Shown here: piece after piece, positions 54,611 to 63,276 of the stretch
Layout: each line of letters starts with the position of its first letter
Position numbering within the stretch: position 1 is the first letter of the stretch
Origin: Chersky-267 sp963744115
Lineage (GTDB): Bacteria > Chloroflexota > Limnocylindria > Limnocylindrales > CSP1-4
Direction of reading: 5' to 3'
NCBI GenBank assembly: GCA_963744115.1
Contig: CAVUSI010000003.1
Span: forward strand, 930,001 to 994,000
DNA: 64,000 bases
The notes under the pieces: model-generated
The model's database searches: none
The model's input: the letters and a program-made list of their open reading frames with translations, nothing else
Told to the model about the DNA's origin: nothing
Program-made: the position numbers and the translations under genes

Positions 54611-55806
54611 AGATCGTCGACCTGCGCGCCACACCCGTGACCGTCCCGGCCGAGGCGCCCTGGCGCTGGAGCATGGGCATCGAGACGGGCACCACCCGGA
54701 CCGTCATCGAGCTGATCACGGACGAGGGCATCGTCGGTCTCGGCGAGACGTACGGCGGGGCGCGGACCGTCGAGGCGCTCGAGATCGCCAAGCCGTTCCT
54801 GCTCGGGCTCGATCCGCTCGAGACCGGCGTCCTCCAGCACCGCTTGAACGTCTTCTGCATCGGCTACGAGATGAGCGTGCCGCCGCTCGTTCGGGCGGGC
54901 ATCGAGATGGCCTGCCTCGACGCCGCCGGGAAGGCGCTCGGACGGTCGGTGGCGTCGCTCCTCGGCGGCGCCGTCCGCGACGGCGTCGACGTCGCCAGCT
55001 ACCTGTTCTACCGCTATCCGTCGGCCGACGGGCGGCTGCCGGCGGTCGATACCGCCGAGGCGATCCTCGATCGCGCCGTCGAGCTCGTCGAGCGGAACGG
55101 TCACACGGTCCACAAGCTCAAGGGCGGGGTCCTGCCGCCGGCCGAGGAGTATCGGGCGCTGCGGCTCGTCCGCGACCGCTTCCCCGACGCTCCGCTCGTG
55201 TGGGATCCGAACGCGGCCTGGTCGGTCGAGACGACGATCCGGATCGGGCGCCGGCTGACAGCGGACGCCTTCGAGCTCCAATGGCTGGAAGACCCGTGCA
55301 ACTGGCTCGAGGGCATGAGCCAGGCTCGCGCGGCGACCGGCATCCCCTTCGCCACGAACATGTGCCTTATCGGGCCGGACCAGCTCGCACCCGGGATCCG
55401 GATGCGGAGCGTCGACGTGATCCTGGCCGACGTCCACTTCTGGGGCGGCTTCCGGGCGAACCACAAGATGGCCGCGGTCGTGGAGGCCTTCAACCTGGGC
55501 CTCGGGATGCACAGCGACCGCGAGCTCGGGATCTCGACCGCGGCGATGGTCCAGCTCGCCTGCTCCATCCCGAACCTGGGCTACGCGATCGACAGCCACT
55601 ACCACGATCAGGCCGACGACATCATCACCGAGCCGTGGGTCTATCGCGACGGCCGGTTCGAGCTGCCGACCGGCCCTGGGCTGGGGGTCGAGCTCGACCG
55701 CGACAAGCTCGACTTCTACCACCGCCAGTTCCTCGACAACGCCGAGGTCAACGAGTTCTACGACCCGTACCGGCCAGGCTGGGTCCCGGCCTTGCCGATC
55801 TTCTGA
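54607..55806 (+). CDS. Enolase-superfamily acid-sugar dehydratase (mandelate racemase group, glucarate dehydratase-like)
   Basis: A 399-residue enolase-superfamily enzyme that removes water from a sugar acid, giving a 2-keto-3-deoxy acid. Catalytic features are the KxK pair in HTVHKLKGGVLP (Lys170, Lys172), metal ligands Asp200 in LVWDPNAAW, Glu228 in LQWLEDPCNWL and Asn251 in FATNMCLI, and the catalytic His302 in LGMHSDRELGIS. This set fits the glucarate/galactarate dehydratase subgroup; the substrate is not fixed by sequence. It starts at ATG 54607, overlapping the SDR stop. Confidence 0.9.
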   Translation: MKIVDLRATPVTVPAEAPWRWSMGIETGTTRTVIELITDEGIVGLGETYGGARTVEALEIAKPFLLGLDPLETGVLQHRLNVFCIGYEMSVPPLVRAGIEMACLDAAGKALGRSVASLLGGAVRDGVDVASYLFYRYPSADGRLPAVDTAEAILDRAVELVERNGHTVHKLKGGVLPPAEEYRALRLVRDRFPDAPLVWDPNAAWSVETTIRIGRRLTADAFELQWLEDPCNWLEGMSQARAATGIPFATNMCLIGPDQLAPGIRMRSVDVILADVHFWGGFRANHKMAAVVEAFNLGLGMHSDRELGISTAAMVQLACSIPNLGYAIDSHYHDQADDIITEPWVYRDGRFELPTGPGLGVELDRDKLDFYHRQFLDNAEVNEFYDPYRPGWVPALPIF

Positions 55807-55817
55807 CGGCGGCGAGG

Positions 55818-56609
55818 GTGACCGGCGATCGGATCCGACTGGCCACCATCAACCTGCTCTACTACCCGCAGGGCGATCGCTGGAAGGAGCGGCGACCGCT
55901 CGTCGAGGCGCAGCTCCGCGCCCTCGCCCCGGACGTGATCGGGCTGCAGGAGGTCAACCGCTCGATCGACCAGGACCACGCGCTCGCGGCGGCGGCCGGA
56001 CCGGACCTCGGATACCAGGTCTACCGCGCCTCGGAGACCATCCGGGACCGCTATCCGCGCCATTGGGACGGGGTCGTCCTGCTCGTGCGACGGGCGGCCG
56101 GCGAGGTCATCTTCCACGAGACCCGACGGATGACCCACCTCCGGGTCGTCCAGGCGATCGGGCTGCGGCTGCCCGGTGGGGCGACCTTGACGGTGGCCAA
56201 CACCCACCTCCACCACCCCGATGGGCCGCCGGGCTACGTGGCCCGGCTCCGCCAGGCGCAAGCCATCCTCGGGTTCCTCGAGGGTCTGCAACCCACCGAC
56301 GCGACGGTCCTCGGCGGCGATCTCAACGGGATGCCCGACGAACCGTCGCTGACCGGCCTGTTCGACGCGGGATTCCGGTCGGCGACCCGGGAGGCCGGCA
56401 TCGGCGATCCGGGCACGTTCGGCAGCGGCCTGGTCGCGCCGACGATCTACCGCGGCCCGAGCTTCTGCATCGACTACCTGCTCGTTCGGGGCTCAGCGCG
56501 GGTCGTGTCGGCCGGCCTCGCCTTCGACCAGCCCGCCGACGACGATCCCGGCCTGTATCCGAGCGATCACCTCGGGCTCGTGGCGGACCTCGAGATCTCG
56601 TCCGGGTGA
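55818..56609 (+). CDS. Endonuclease/exonuclease/phosphatase family protein
   Basis: A 263-residue protein of the EEP fold (DNase I/inositol polyphosphate phosphatase-like). Motifs are RLATINLLYYPQGDRWKERR, VIGLQEVNR (metal Glu), VANTHLHHPDG (His), VLGGDLNGMPDEPSL (Asp/Asn) and YPSDHLGLVADL (His). GTG 55818 starts 11 bases after the dehydratase. In this locus a phosphatase role on a sugar or inositol phosphate is more likely than DNA cleavage. Its 3' end overlaps the opposite IclR gene by 43 bases. Confidence 0.83.
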   Translation: MTGDRIRLATINLLYYPQGDRWKERRPLVEAQLRALAPDVIGLQEVNRSIDQDHALAAAAGPDLGYQVYRASETIRDRYPRHWDGVVLLVRRAAGEVIFHETRRMTHLRVVQAIGLRLPGGATLTVANTHLHHPDGPPGYVARLRQAQAILGFLEGLQPTDATVLGGDLNGMPDEPSLTGLFDAGFRSATREAGIGDPGTFGSGLVAPTIYRGPSFCIDYLLVRGSARVVSAGLAFDQPADDDPGLYPSDHLGLVADLEISSG

Positions 56610-57394
56610 GGCGCCAGGCGCATCGACACCTCGGCCGCGACCGCGACGAGGCGTCGTCCGACGTCCTCGATCCGCGCGTCGGTCATCCGGGCGCGTGGCG
56701 CGGAGACGCTCAGGGCGCCGACGACGCGCCCGCCGTCGAGGACCGCCGCGCCGACGCAGGCGACGCCGGCCGAGACCTCCTCCATGTCGACGCCGTAGCC
56801 CGTGGTCCGGGTCGGGGCGAGCGACGCGTTGAACGCCTGCCAGGTGGTCGGGGTCGCGGCCGTGAACCGCTCGTACGGCTCCGGCCCGAGGATCGCCGCC
56901 AGCCGCTGCGGCTCGAGGTGGACCGCCACCGCCTTGCCGAGCGCGGTCGCGTGGATCGGGACGACCGAGCCGGGCACGTCAGCCATCCGGAAGGCGGCCG
57001 GGCTCTCGAGGATCTCGACGTAGACCAGGCTGGAGTCGCGCAGCAGCGCGAGGTTGACCGTCTCCCCGGTCTCGTCGCGGAGCCTCCGGAGGCTGGGCAG
57101 GGCGACGGTCCGGACGTCCAGCCCGGCCAGCAGGCGGGACGCCCAACGGATCGCCTCGACCCCGGCGCGATAGCCGGACTCGGGCAGTCGCTCGGCCAGA
57201 CCGGCCACCTCGAGGGTCGCCAGCAATCGATACGCCGTGCTCTTGCTCACGCCGGCGATCTCGGCGGCCTCACCGAGCCCCAGGACGTCGCGCTCGGCGA
57301 TCGCCCCGAGCAATGCAAGCGCGTTCTCGACCGCCCCGATCGAGTAGCGTTCCGCCTGGCGCTGGCGGGCCGAGCGACCATTGGTCGCAACCAC
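56567..57394 (-). CDS. IclR-family transcriptional regulator
   Basis: A 275-residue regulator. The helix-turn-helix is AVENALALLGAIAERDVLGLGE then IAGVSKSTAYRLLATLEVAG; the effector domain has GVEAIRWASRLLAGLDVRTVA, ETGETVNLALLRDSSLVYVE, PIHATALGKAVAVHL and GYGVDMEEVSAGVACVGAAV. GTG 57394 has AGGAGG four bases upstream. It lies between the two plus-strand operons of the locus, and its own promoter is next to a TTTCGnAGTnCGAA site, so it probably controls itself and both operons. Confidence 0.92.
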   Translation of the reverse strand: MVATNGRSARQRQAERYSIGAVENALALLGAIAERDVLGLGEAAEIAGVSKSTAYRLLATLEVAGLAERLPESGYRAGVEAIRWASRLLAGLDVRTVALPSLRRLRDETGETVNLALLRDSSLVYVEILESPAAFRMADVPGSVVPIHATALGKAVAVHLEPQRLAAILGPEPYERFTAATPTTWQAFNASLAPTRTTGYGVDMEEVSAGVACVGAAVLDGGRVVGALSVSAPRARMTDARIEDVGRRLVAVAAEVSMRLAPHPDEISRSATSPR

Positions 57395-57419
57395 GGTGCC
57401 TCCTGTCGAACGTATCCGG

Positions 57420-57448
57420 AGCGTACGGGAGCGTCGATCCGCCGTCAA
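57420..57448 (-). promoter_or_regulatory. Promoter of the IclR gene
   Basis: On the minus strand TTGACG (57448-57443) and TACGCT (57425-57420) are 17 bases apart, followed by the AGGAGG and GTG of the IclR gene. The palindrome at 57472-57486 lies 24 bases upstream of the -35. Confidence 0.6.
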
Positions 57449-57471
57449 TCCGGCTCCGCCGTTACCGCCGT

Positions 57472-57486
57472 TTTCGCAGTGCGAAC
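57472..57486. promoter_or_regulatory. IclR-like operator, copy 2 (TTTCGCAGTGCGAAC)
   Basis: A perfect core TTCGCA-G-TGCGAA (57473-57485), six bases upstream of the -35 of the ABC operon and between the divergent promoters. It matches copy 1 at TTTCGnAGTnCGAA. A partial copy, TGCGAAAC, lies at 57561-57568. Confidence 0.65.
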
Positions 57487-57491
57487 CTTCA

Positions 57492-57521
57492 TTGACACCG
57501 CCGCTGGACCCGGCGTAGATT
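57492..57521 (+). promoter_or_regulatory. Promoter of the second ABC sugar operon
   Basis: TTGACA (57492-57497) and TAGATT (57516-57521) with an 18-base spacer. A leader of about 125 bases follows before the GTG at 57653, which has AGGAGGAG upstream. Confidence 0.65.
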
Positions 57522-57652
57522 CGCCGCCGGGTTTCCTTTGCGGGCACAGACGCTCCACGGTGCGAAACGCGGACGCCTGGTGGCACCGGTCGAACCCGGG
57601 GACGTAGAGAGCGGTCGCGGCCCGTCGGCCGAACCGTCCTAGGAGGAGTCTC

Positions 57653-59098
57653 GTGCGCAGATCCAGGGCCATCACGGCCGCCTTCGGCCTGGCGCTCATC
57701 TTCCAGGCCTGTTCGTCAACGGCCAGCACCCCGGCAGCCTCGACCGGTGGATCGACGCCCGCCGCGTCCGTCGCCGCCCCGTCGGTCGCCGCCCCCTCGG
57801 TCGCCGCAGCGCCGGTCGAGCTGACCCTGCTCGAGCATCAGAAGCCGCGGCTGGACGTCCTCGCCAAGATCATCCCGATGTGCGAGGCGTCGCTCGCCCA
57901 GGAGGGCATCAACGTCAAGGTCAACCTGACCGGCAATGTCGTCGAGGACGAGGCCTTCCGGCAGACCGTGACGACCCTCTACCAGGGCGACAGCCCGCCC
58001 GACATCACGTCCTATCCCGGCGCCTGGGTGCCGGACTTCGCGACGGCCGGGTACCTGCTGGACATCAGCGACAAGCTCGCCGCCTGGCCGGACTGGCAGG
58101 CTCACTTCTATCAGGTCCTGCGTGACCGGGCCCAGCAGGCCGACGGCAAGTACTACTCGATGCCCCGCCACGGCACGGTCATCGAGTTCTTCATCCGCAA
58201 GGACATCCTCGAGCAGAACGGCATCTCGACCGAGCAGCCGAACTCGTGGCAGGAGCTGATCGACCGGCTGACCGCCCTCCATGCCAAGACGAACCTCCCG
58301 GCGATCACCATCCCGGCCGGCAAGACCTGGGGCGGCGGGACGTTCGACGAGGGCTTCATCCACATCTTCAACGGCACCGGCGGCAAGCTCTACGACGACG
58401 CCGCGAAGAAGTGGATCGTCAAGAGCCAGGGCCTGACCGACGCGTTCAACTTCTACAGCCAGCTCCAGAAGGGCGGGCTCCTGCCGACCAAGGCGCTGCT
58501 CGACCCGAACCCCTGGGAGCCGACCAAGTACGACGGCTTCACCGGCACGACCGCCGACGGCAAGGCCATCCCCGTCGCCCCGCCGATCACGACCCAGGGG
58601 TCGTGGGGCTGGGTCTACGACTGGGGTCCCGCGCCGACCGGCGCCCGCCCGATCCCCGGGATCTACGACGGCAAGGTCGACACGTGGGCCTTCCCGAGCA
58701 AGGCGCCGAACGACAACTTCGTCTGGGCCGCCGAGGACTGGATGTGGACGATCTCCGCGAAGTCCAAGCACCCGGACGAGGCGTTCGCGCTGCTCAAGTG
58801 CCTGAACACCGGCGAACCGCTGGCGATGGACGTGGCCGCCGTGGGCAACCTCGCCCCGCGGGACGACATCCAGACCGTCGCCCCCTACAAGGACATGCCC
58901 TACCTGATCAAGATGGAGAAGCTGCTGACGTCCGGCCGGACCTTCAAGGCCCAGGTCGGGATCGATAAGATCCAGCAGGCCGTGGGCGCCGCCACCGAGC
59001 AGATCCTGCTCAACAAGATGGACGGCAACCAGGCAGCCGACTACTTCGCGCAACAGGCCACCGAGCTGCTCGGCGCAGACGCCGTCGAGTCGCAGTAA
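57653..59098 (+). CDS. Sugar-binding lipoprotein of an ABC importer
   Basis: A 481-residue binding protein. The signal peptide (RSRAITAAFGLALIFQAC) ends in a lipobox Cys; a linker with three PSVAA repeats follows. The mature fold is a family-1-type solute binder: EDEAFRQTVTTLYQGDSPPD, SYPGAWVPDFATAGYLLDI, NSWQELIDRLTALHAK, and the C-terminal WTISAKSKHPDEAFALLKCL. GTG 57653 has a perfect AGGAGG. It is the first gene of the operon and its promoter has the IclR-like site. A stem-loop follows it. Confidence 0.92.
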   Translation: MRRSRAITAAFGLALIFQACSSTASTPAASTGGSTPAASVAAPSVAAPSVAAAPVELTLLEHQKPRLDVLAKIIPMCEASLAQEGINVKVNLTGNVVEDEAFRQTVTTLYQGDSPPDITSYPGAWVPDFATAGYLLDISDKLAAWPDWQAHFYQVLRDRAQQADGKYYSMPRHGTVIEFFIRKDILEQNGISTEQPNSWQELIDRLTALHAKTNLPAITIPAGKTWGGGTFDEGFIHIFNGTGGKLYDDAAKKWIVKSQGLTDAFNFYSQLQKGGLLPTKALLDPNPWEPTKYDGFTGTTADGKAIPVAPPITTQGSWGWVYDWGPAPTGARPIPGIYDGKVDTWAFPSKAPNDNFVWAAEDWMWTISAKSKHPDEAFALLKCLNTGEPLAMDVAAVGNLAPRDDIQTVAPYKDMPYLIKMEKLLTSGRTFKAQVGIDKIQQAVGAATEQILLNKMDGNQAADYFAQQATELLGADAVESQ

Positions 59099-59116
59099 CC
59101 CTCGACCCAGCGCGAT

Positions 59117-59165
59117 CGGCGCCATCGATCCCTCCGCCGTCCGGCGGGCCGGGTCGATGGCGCCG
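59117..59165 (+). other. Stem-loop between binding protein and permease genes
   Basis: CGGCGCCATCGATCCC (59117-59132) pairs with GGGTCGATGGCGCCG (59151-59165), about 15 pairs with one bulged base; the loop holds a second small hairpin CCGCC/GGCGG. It lies in the 117-base gap after the binding protein gene. Such structures stabilise the upstream message and lower read-through to the permeases. Confidence 0.7.
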
Positions 59166-59215
59166 GCGCACCAGCCGTGGGAGACCTCTGATCCGATGAC
59201 CTGGGCCGCCGCCCG

Positions 59216-60109
59216 ATGATCGCTCGTCGCCCGCGCGGCCTCCGTCAGCATCTGATCGTGGCCGGGTTCCTGGCCCCGGCCCTGATCCTGCTCGGGATCT
59301 TCGTCGTGGCCCCCGTGGTCTGGGCCCTCGGCCTCAGCCTCACCGACTGGCGGCTGACCGGCCCGTCCGCGCTCCATCCGAAGCTCGTCGGGCTGTCCAA
59401 CTACGGGCGGCTGCTGGCCAGCGACGACTTCCGGGCGGCCTTCTTCCGGACCGGTGTGTTCGTCATCTTCTCGGCGATCATCGGCCAGTTCGTCTTCGGC
59501 CTGGCCTCGGCCCTGGCCCTCCATCGTCGCGACGTGCGACTCAAGGCGCTGTGGGGCGCGGCGATCCTGATGCCGCTCGTCGTGCCGGAGACGGTCGCGG
59601 CCTTCGCCTGGTCGAGCATGCTCGAGTCGAGCGACCAAGGAACGGTCAACCGGGTCATCGGCCTGGCCGGCGTCGCGCCGGTGGCCTGGCTCCAGGACAA
59701 CGCGATGTTGTCGATCATCGTCGTCAACGTCTGGCGCGGGATCGCCTTCGCGATGATCCTCTTCTCGGCGGCCCTCGAGGGCGTGCCCCAGGAGGTCAAC
59801 GAGGCGGCCACGGTCGACGGCGCGTCGCCGCGCCAGCTGCTGACGAAGATCACCCTGCCGTTGATCAAGCCGGCCATCGTCCTGTACATGCTGCTGACGA
59901 CGATCGGCACCGTCACGGTGTTCGGCCTGATCTACTTCCTGACCCGGGGCGGCCCGGGCGGCGACACGACGACGCTCGCGATCTTCGTCTACGAGCGGGC
60001 GTTCAAGTTCTTCGAGATCGGGCTCGGCAGCGCCGCGTCGGTGATCATGCTCGGGTTCGTCCTCGGGATCGGGCTCATCTACGTCCGCCTGCTGCGGGCC
60101 CAGGTCTGA
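59216..60109 (+). CDS. Carbohydrate ABC transporter permease (MalF/UgpA type)
   Basis: A 297-residue permease. It has about six membrane segments, starting with LIVAGFLAPALILLGIFVV, and the EAA loop EVNEAATVDGASPRQLLTKI then TLPLIKPAI. FLTRGGPGGDTTTLAIFVY is typical of the sugar group. It is one base from its partner permease. As in the first sugar operon, no ATPase gene is present. Confidence 0.92.
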   Translation: MIARRPRGLRQHLIVAGFLAPALILLGIFVVAPVVWALGLSLTDWRLTGPSALHPKLVGLSNYGRLLASDDFRAAFFRTGVFVIFSAIIGQFVFGLASALALHRRDVRLKALWGAAILMPLVVPETVAAFAWSSMLESSDQGTVNRVIGLAGVAPVAWLQDNAMLSIIVVNVWRGIAFAMILFSAALEGVPQEVNEAATVDGASPRQLLTKITLPLIKPAIVLYMLLTTIGTVTVFGLIYFLTRGGPGGDTTTLAIFVYERAFKFFEIGLGSAASVIMLGFVLGIGLIYVRLLRAQV

Positions 60110-60110
60110 C

Positions 60111-60995
60111 ATGGCCGCTCGGACCGCCGCCGCGCCCGCCGTCGCCGCCGTGACCCCGACGCATCACCGGCATCATCGGAGCCGGGCCCTGCCGCTCGTT
60201 TACCTGTTCCTGGCCGGCCTGGCGATCTTCTGCGTCGTCCCGTTCCTGTGGATCCTGCTGGCGTCGGTGGACCCGCACGCCGGGGTCCATCTCCAGATCC
60301 CCGCCTCGGTCGACCTGAGCTCGTATGCCAGGTTCCTGACCGATCCCATGTTCAGCCGCTACATCCTCAACAGCATGATCATGGCCGGCGGGTCCACGGT
60401 CCTGGTCATCCTCACCAGCGCCCTCGCCGGCTACGCGCTGTCGCGGTTCACGTTCCGCGGCCGGCGCGTGCTGATGTTCGGCATCCTGATGACCCGGATC
60501 GTCCCGGTCTCGGCGACGATCGCTCCGCTGTACCTCATCGTCCAGTACCTGAAGCTCGTCGATACCTACCAGGGGATGATCGTCGTCCTGGCGGCGCAGC
60601 AGCTGCCGCTGGCGATCTGGCTGATGAAGGGGTTCTTCGATACCGTCCCGGGTGAGCTCGAGGAGGCCGCCTGGGTCGACGGCGCGTCGCGCCTCGTCAG
60701 CGCCTTCCGGATCGTCCTGCCGCTGGCCGCGCCCGGCGTCGGGGCCGTCGCCCTGTTCGCGTTCATCGAGTCATGGGGGGACTTCCTGACCCCGCTCATC
60801 CTCATCACGTCGTCGGACAAGACCCCGATCTCGATCGGGCTGTTCCAGGCGTTCAGCTACCGCAACCAGGTCGACTGGGGCCTGCTGACCGCGATCTCGG
60901 TCGTCTACATGGTCCCGACGATCATCCTGTATCTCCTCGTCCGGCGGTACCTGATCAAGGCGACGGTGGTCGGCGCGCTCCAGGGCGCGGGGTGA
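60111..60995 (+). CDS. Carbohydrate ABC transporter permease (MalG/UgpE type)
   Basis: A 294-residue permease. A His/Ala-rich N-terminus precedes about six membrane segments. Typical parts are VPFLWILLASVDPHAGVHL, SRFTFRGRRVLMFGILMTR and the EAA loop ELEEAAWVDGASRLVSAFRI then VLPLAAPGV. The stop overlaps the GTG of the isomerase gene (GTGA). Confidence 0.92.
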   Translation: MAARTAAAPAVAAVTPTHHRHHRSRALPLVYLFLAGLAIFCVVPFLWILLASVDPHAGVHLQIPASVDLSSYARFLTDPMFSRYILNSMIMAGGSTVLVILTSALAGYALSRFTFRGRRVLMFGILMTRIVPVSATIAPLYLIVQYLKLVDTYQGMIVVLAAQQLPLAIWLMKGFFDTVPGELEEAAWVDGASRLVSAFRIVLPLAAPGVGAVALFAFIESWGDFLTPLILITSSDKTPISIGLFQAFSYRNQVDWGLLTAISVVYMVPTIILYLLVRRYLIKATVVGALQGAG

Positions 60996-62020
60996 GCGCG
61001 GGGACCGGGGCGGCCGACGCCGCCGGCGCCGATCGGCCGGCCAGCCGTCCGATCGATCTCGGCCTGTTCACCGACTCGGTGCCGCGGTTGTCGTTCGAGG
61101 CGGCGCTCGACCTCGCCGTGGCGGTCGGAGCGACCGCCATCGAGATCGCCGTGGGCGGCGTGTCCGAGATGACCCACGCCGACACCGCCTCCCTGCTGGC
61201 CGACCCGGCCGCCCGGTCGCGGTTCAGCGACGCGTTCGCGACACGCGGCCTGCGGATCGCGGCGCTCAACTGCTCGGGCTTCCCGCTCCACCCCGTGATC
61301 GGCGACCAGCAGCGGCGGAGCATCGAGGACACCATCCGGCTGGCCGAGCTCCTCGGCGTCGACAAGATCGTGACGATGTCGGGCTGCCCCGGGGACGGTC
61401 CCGACGCGACGACCGTCAACTGGATCTGGTACCCGTGGCCGCCCGACGCCGTGGCCCTGCTCGAACGCCAGTGGGATGCCGCGATCCCGTTCTGGCGCGA
61501 GATGGCGAGCTTCGCCGAGGATCACGGGATCCGACGCATCGCCTTCGAGCTCCATCCGCTCTATCTCGTCTACAACGTGCCGACGCTCGAGCGCATCCGG
61601 TCGGCCGTCGGACCGGTCATCGGGGCGAACGTCGACCCGTCGCACATGTTCTGGCAGCAGATGGATCCGCTGGCCGTGATCCGGGCGCTCGGTCCGGCGG
61701 TCCACCACGTCCATCTCAAGGACACCGAGCTCGTCCCGACGAACGTGGCCCTGGCCGGCGTCCTCGACCAGCACCCGTTCGAGGACCCCGGCCCCCGCGC
61801 CTGGGGGTTCCGGACGATCGGTCGCGGTCATGGCGCCGCGTTCTGGGCCGCGTTCGTCGCGGCGCTCGTCGAGGTCGGCTACGACGACGTCGTGTCGATC
61901 GAGAACGAGGACGAGTGGCAACCGGCCGAAGAGGGCGTCCGGGAGGCGGCCGGGTTCATGCGCCCGATCCTCGAGCGGGTATCGTGGGCCGATGCCCCGT
62001 CCCAGCCCGTCGACCCCTGA
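60992..62020 (+). CDS. Sugar phosphate isomerase/epimerase, paralogue of the one at 49130-50062
   Basis: A 342-residue xylose-isomerase-like TIM barrel. After a 20-residue Ala/Gly-rich start it follows the other copy almost block for block: IDLGLFTDSVPRLSFEAALD, DKIVTMSGCPGDGPDATTVN, IWYPWPPDAVALLERQWD, ANVDPSHMFWQQMDPLAV and VHHVHLKDTELVP. The metal residues (Glu in AFELHPLY, Asp and His in VDPSH, His in VHLKD) are kept, so both copies should be active. The start is GTG 60992, overlapping the permease stop. Confidence 0.88.
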   Translation: MSAGTGAADAAGADRPASRPIDLGLFTDSVPRLSFEAALDLAVAVGATAIEIAVGGVSEMTHADTASLLADPAARSRFSDAFATRGLRIAALNCSGFPLHPVIGDQQRRSIEDTIRLAELLGVDKIVTMSGCPGDGPDATTVNWIWYPWPPDAVALLERQWDAAIPFWREMASFAEDHGIRRIAFELHPLYLVYNVPTLERIRSAVGPVIGANVDPSHMFWQQMDPLAVIRALGPAVHHVHLKDTELVPTNVALAGVLDQHPFEDPGPRAWGFRTIGRGHGAAFWAAFVAALVEVGYDDVVSIENEDEWQPAEEGVREAAGFMRPILERVSWADAPSQPVDP

Positions 62021-63248
62021 CGCCTCGGACGTCGTCGTCGTCGGCGGCGGGATCGTCGGGTGCTCCTCAGCGGCGTTCCTGGCCGGCGCCGGCGCCCGGG
62101 TGACGCTCGTCGAGATCGGCGACGTCGCCGCCGGTGCCTCCGGGCGCAACTCCGGCGTCGTCCAGCATCCCTTCGATCGGGCGATGCGCGACCTCCACCT
62201 CGAGACGCTGGCCGGGTACCGCGAGCTGGCCGCCGAGGCCGACCTCGACTTCGCGATCGGGCCGGACCCGGCCGGGCTCCTGCTCGTGGCGCTGGCGGCG
62301 GACGGTCCACGCGCCGTCGCGACCGCCCTTCGGGACGCCTGGCCCGAGCTCGATCCGGTCTTCGTCGACGGCGCCGACCTGCGACGCCTCGAACCCCGTC
62401 TCGCTCCGGAAGTCGCGGCGTGCTACGTCCCGATCGGGTACCCGGTCCCGCCGGACGCCGCGACCCGGGCCTACGCCGCGCTCGCCCGGCGGCTCGGCGC
62501 CCGGATCGTGACCGGGGTCGGTGCCGTCGCCCTGGTCCAAGGATCGCGCGACGGTGCCATCGGCGGGGTCAGCGGGGTGCGGCTGACCGACGGCCGGGTG
62601 CTCGCCGCGGGGTGCGTCCTCGTCGCCGCCGGCCCGTGGTCGCCGGCCCTACTCGACCCGACCGGCCGGTGGCGCCCGATCCGTCCGTTCTGGGGCGTCG
62701 TGGCTGACGTCGGCCTGGCCGAACCGCCGCGGCACGTCCTCGAGGAGTCGGGGATGGAGGAGGCGCTGGTCGGCGTCGATCCGGCTCGGACGCCGGTCGC
62801 GGCGGACGGTGGGCCCGCAGCGGAGCGGTCGTTCTCGCTCGGGCGCCTCGGTGACGGGCCGGACGCGAACGGCGACCGACCGGACTTCAGCCTGGTCACG
62901 GCGCTCGGGCGGAGCAGCCTCGGTTCGACGTTCCTGGCCGATGAACCCGATGCTCGGTCCTGGGTCCCGCGCCTGGTCGCCCGTGGGCGGCGGTTCGTGC
63001 CCGCCATCGCGGACGCACCGATCGTCTCGGTGCGCGCCTGTGCCCGGCCGCTATCGGTCGACGAGCGACCGCTGCTCGGCGCCGTCCCCGGGATGCCCGG
63101 GGTGTTCGTCGCCGCCGGTCACGGACCGTGGGGCATCTCCACCGGACCGGCATCGGCACGGTTGGTCGGGGCCGCGATCCTCGGGCAGCCGGTGGCGATC
63201 CCGCCGGAGCTCGACGCGGCCAGGTTCGGCCCGCCCGGACCCGGGTAG
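61992..63248 (+). CDS. FAD-dependent oxidoreductase, DAO (D-amino acid/sarcosine oxidase-like) family
   Basis: A 418-residue flavoenzyme. The FAD motif is VVVVGGGIVGCSSAAFLAGAG, then VTLVEIGDVAAGASGRNSGVV, PDAATRAYAALARRLGARIV, VLVAAGPWSPALLDP and the C-terminal VFVAAGHGPWGISTGPASA. The family oxidises secondary amines, amino acids or hydroxy acids. ATG 61992 lies 29 bases inside the preceding gene. Here the substrate may be an amine or polyol product of the imported compound. Confidence 0.87.
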   Translation: MPRPSPSTPDASDVVVVGGGIVGCSSAAFLAGAGARVTLVEIGDVAAGASGRNSGVVQHPFDRAMRDLHLETLAGYRELAAEADLDFAIGPDPAGLLLVALAADGPRAVATALRDAWPELDPVFVDGADLRRLEPRLAPEVAACYVPIGYPVPPDAATRAYAALARRLGARIVTGVGAVALVQGSRDGAIGGVSGVRLTDGRVLAAGCVLVAAGPWSPALLDPTGRWRPIRPFWGVVADVGLAEPPRHVLEESGMEEALVGVDPARTPVAADGGPAAERSFSLGRLGDGPDANGDRPDFSLVTALGRSSLGSTFLADEPDARSWVPRLVARGRRFVPAIADAPIVSVRACARPLSVDERPLLGAVPGMPGVFVAAGHGPWGISTGPASARLVGAAILGQPVAIPPELDAARFGPPGPG

Positions 63249-63276
63249 GCCCCGTCGGCGGCGCTATCCTGCATCG

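Noticed and set aside
57716..60112. Minus-strand open frame of 798 codons
   Set aside because: It is antisense to the binding-protein and permease genes and is an Asp/Arg/Gly-rich artefact of high GC.
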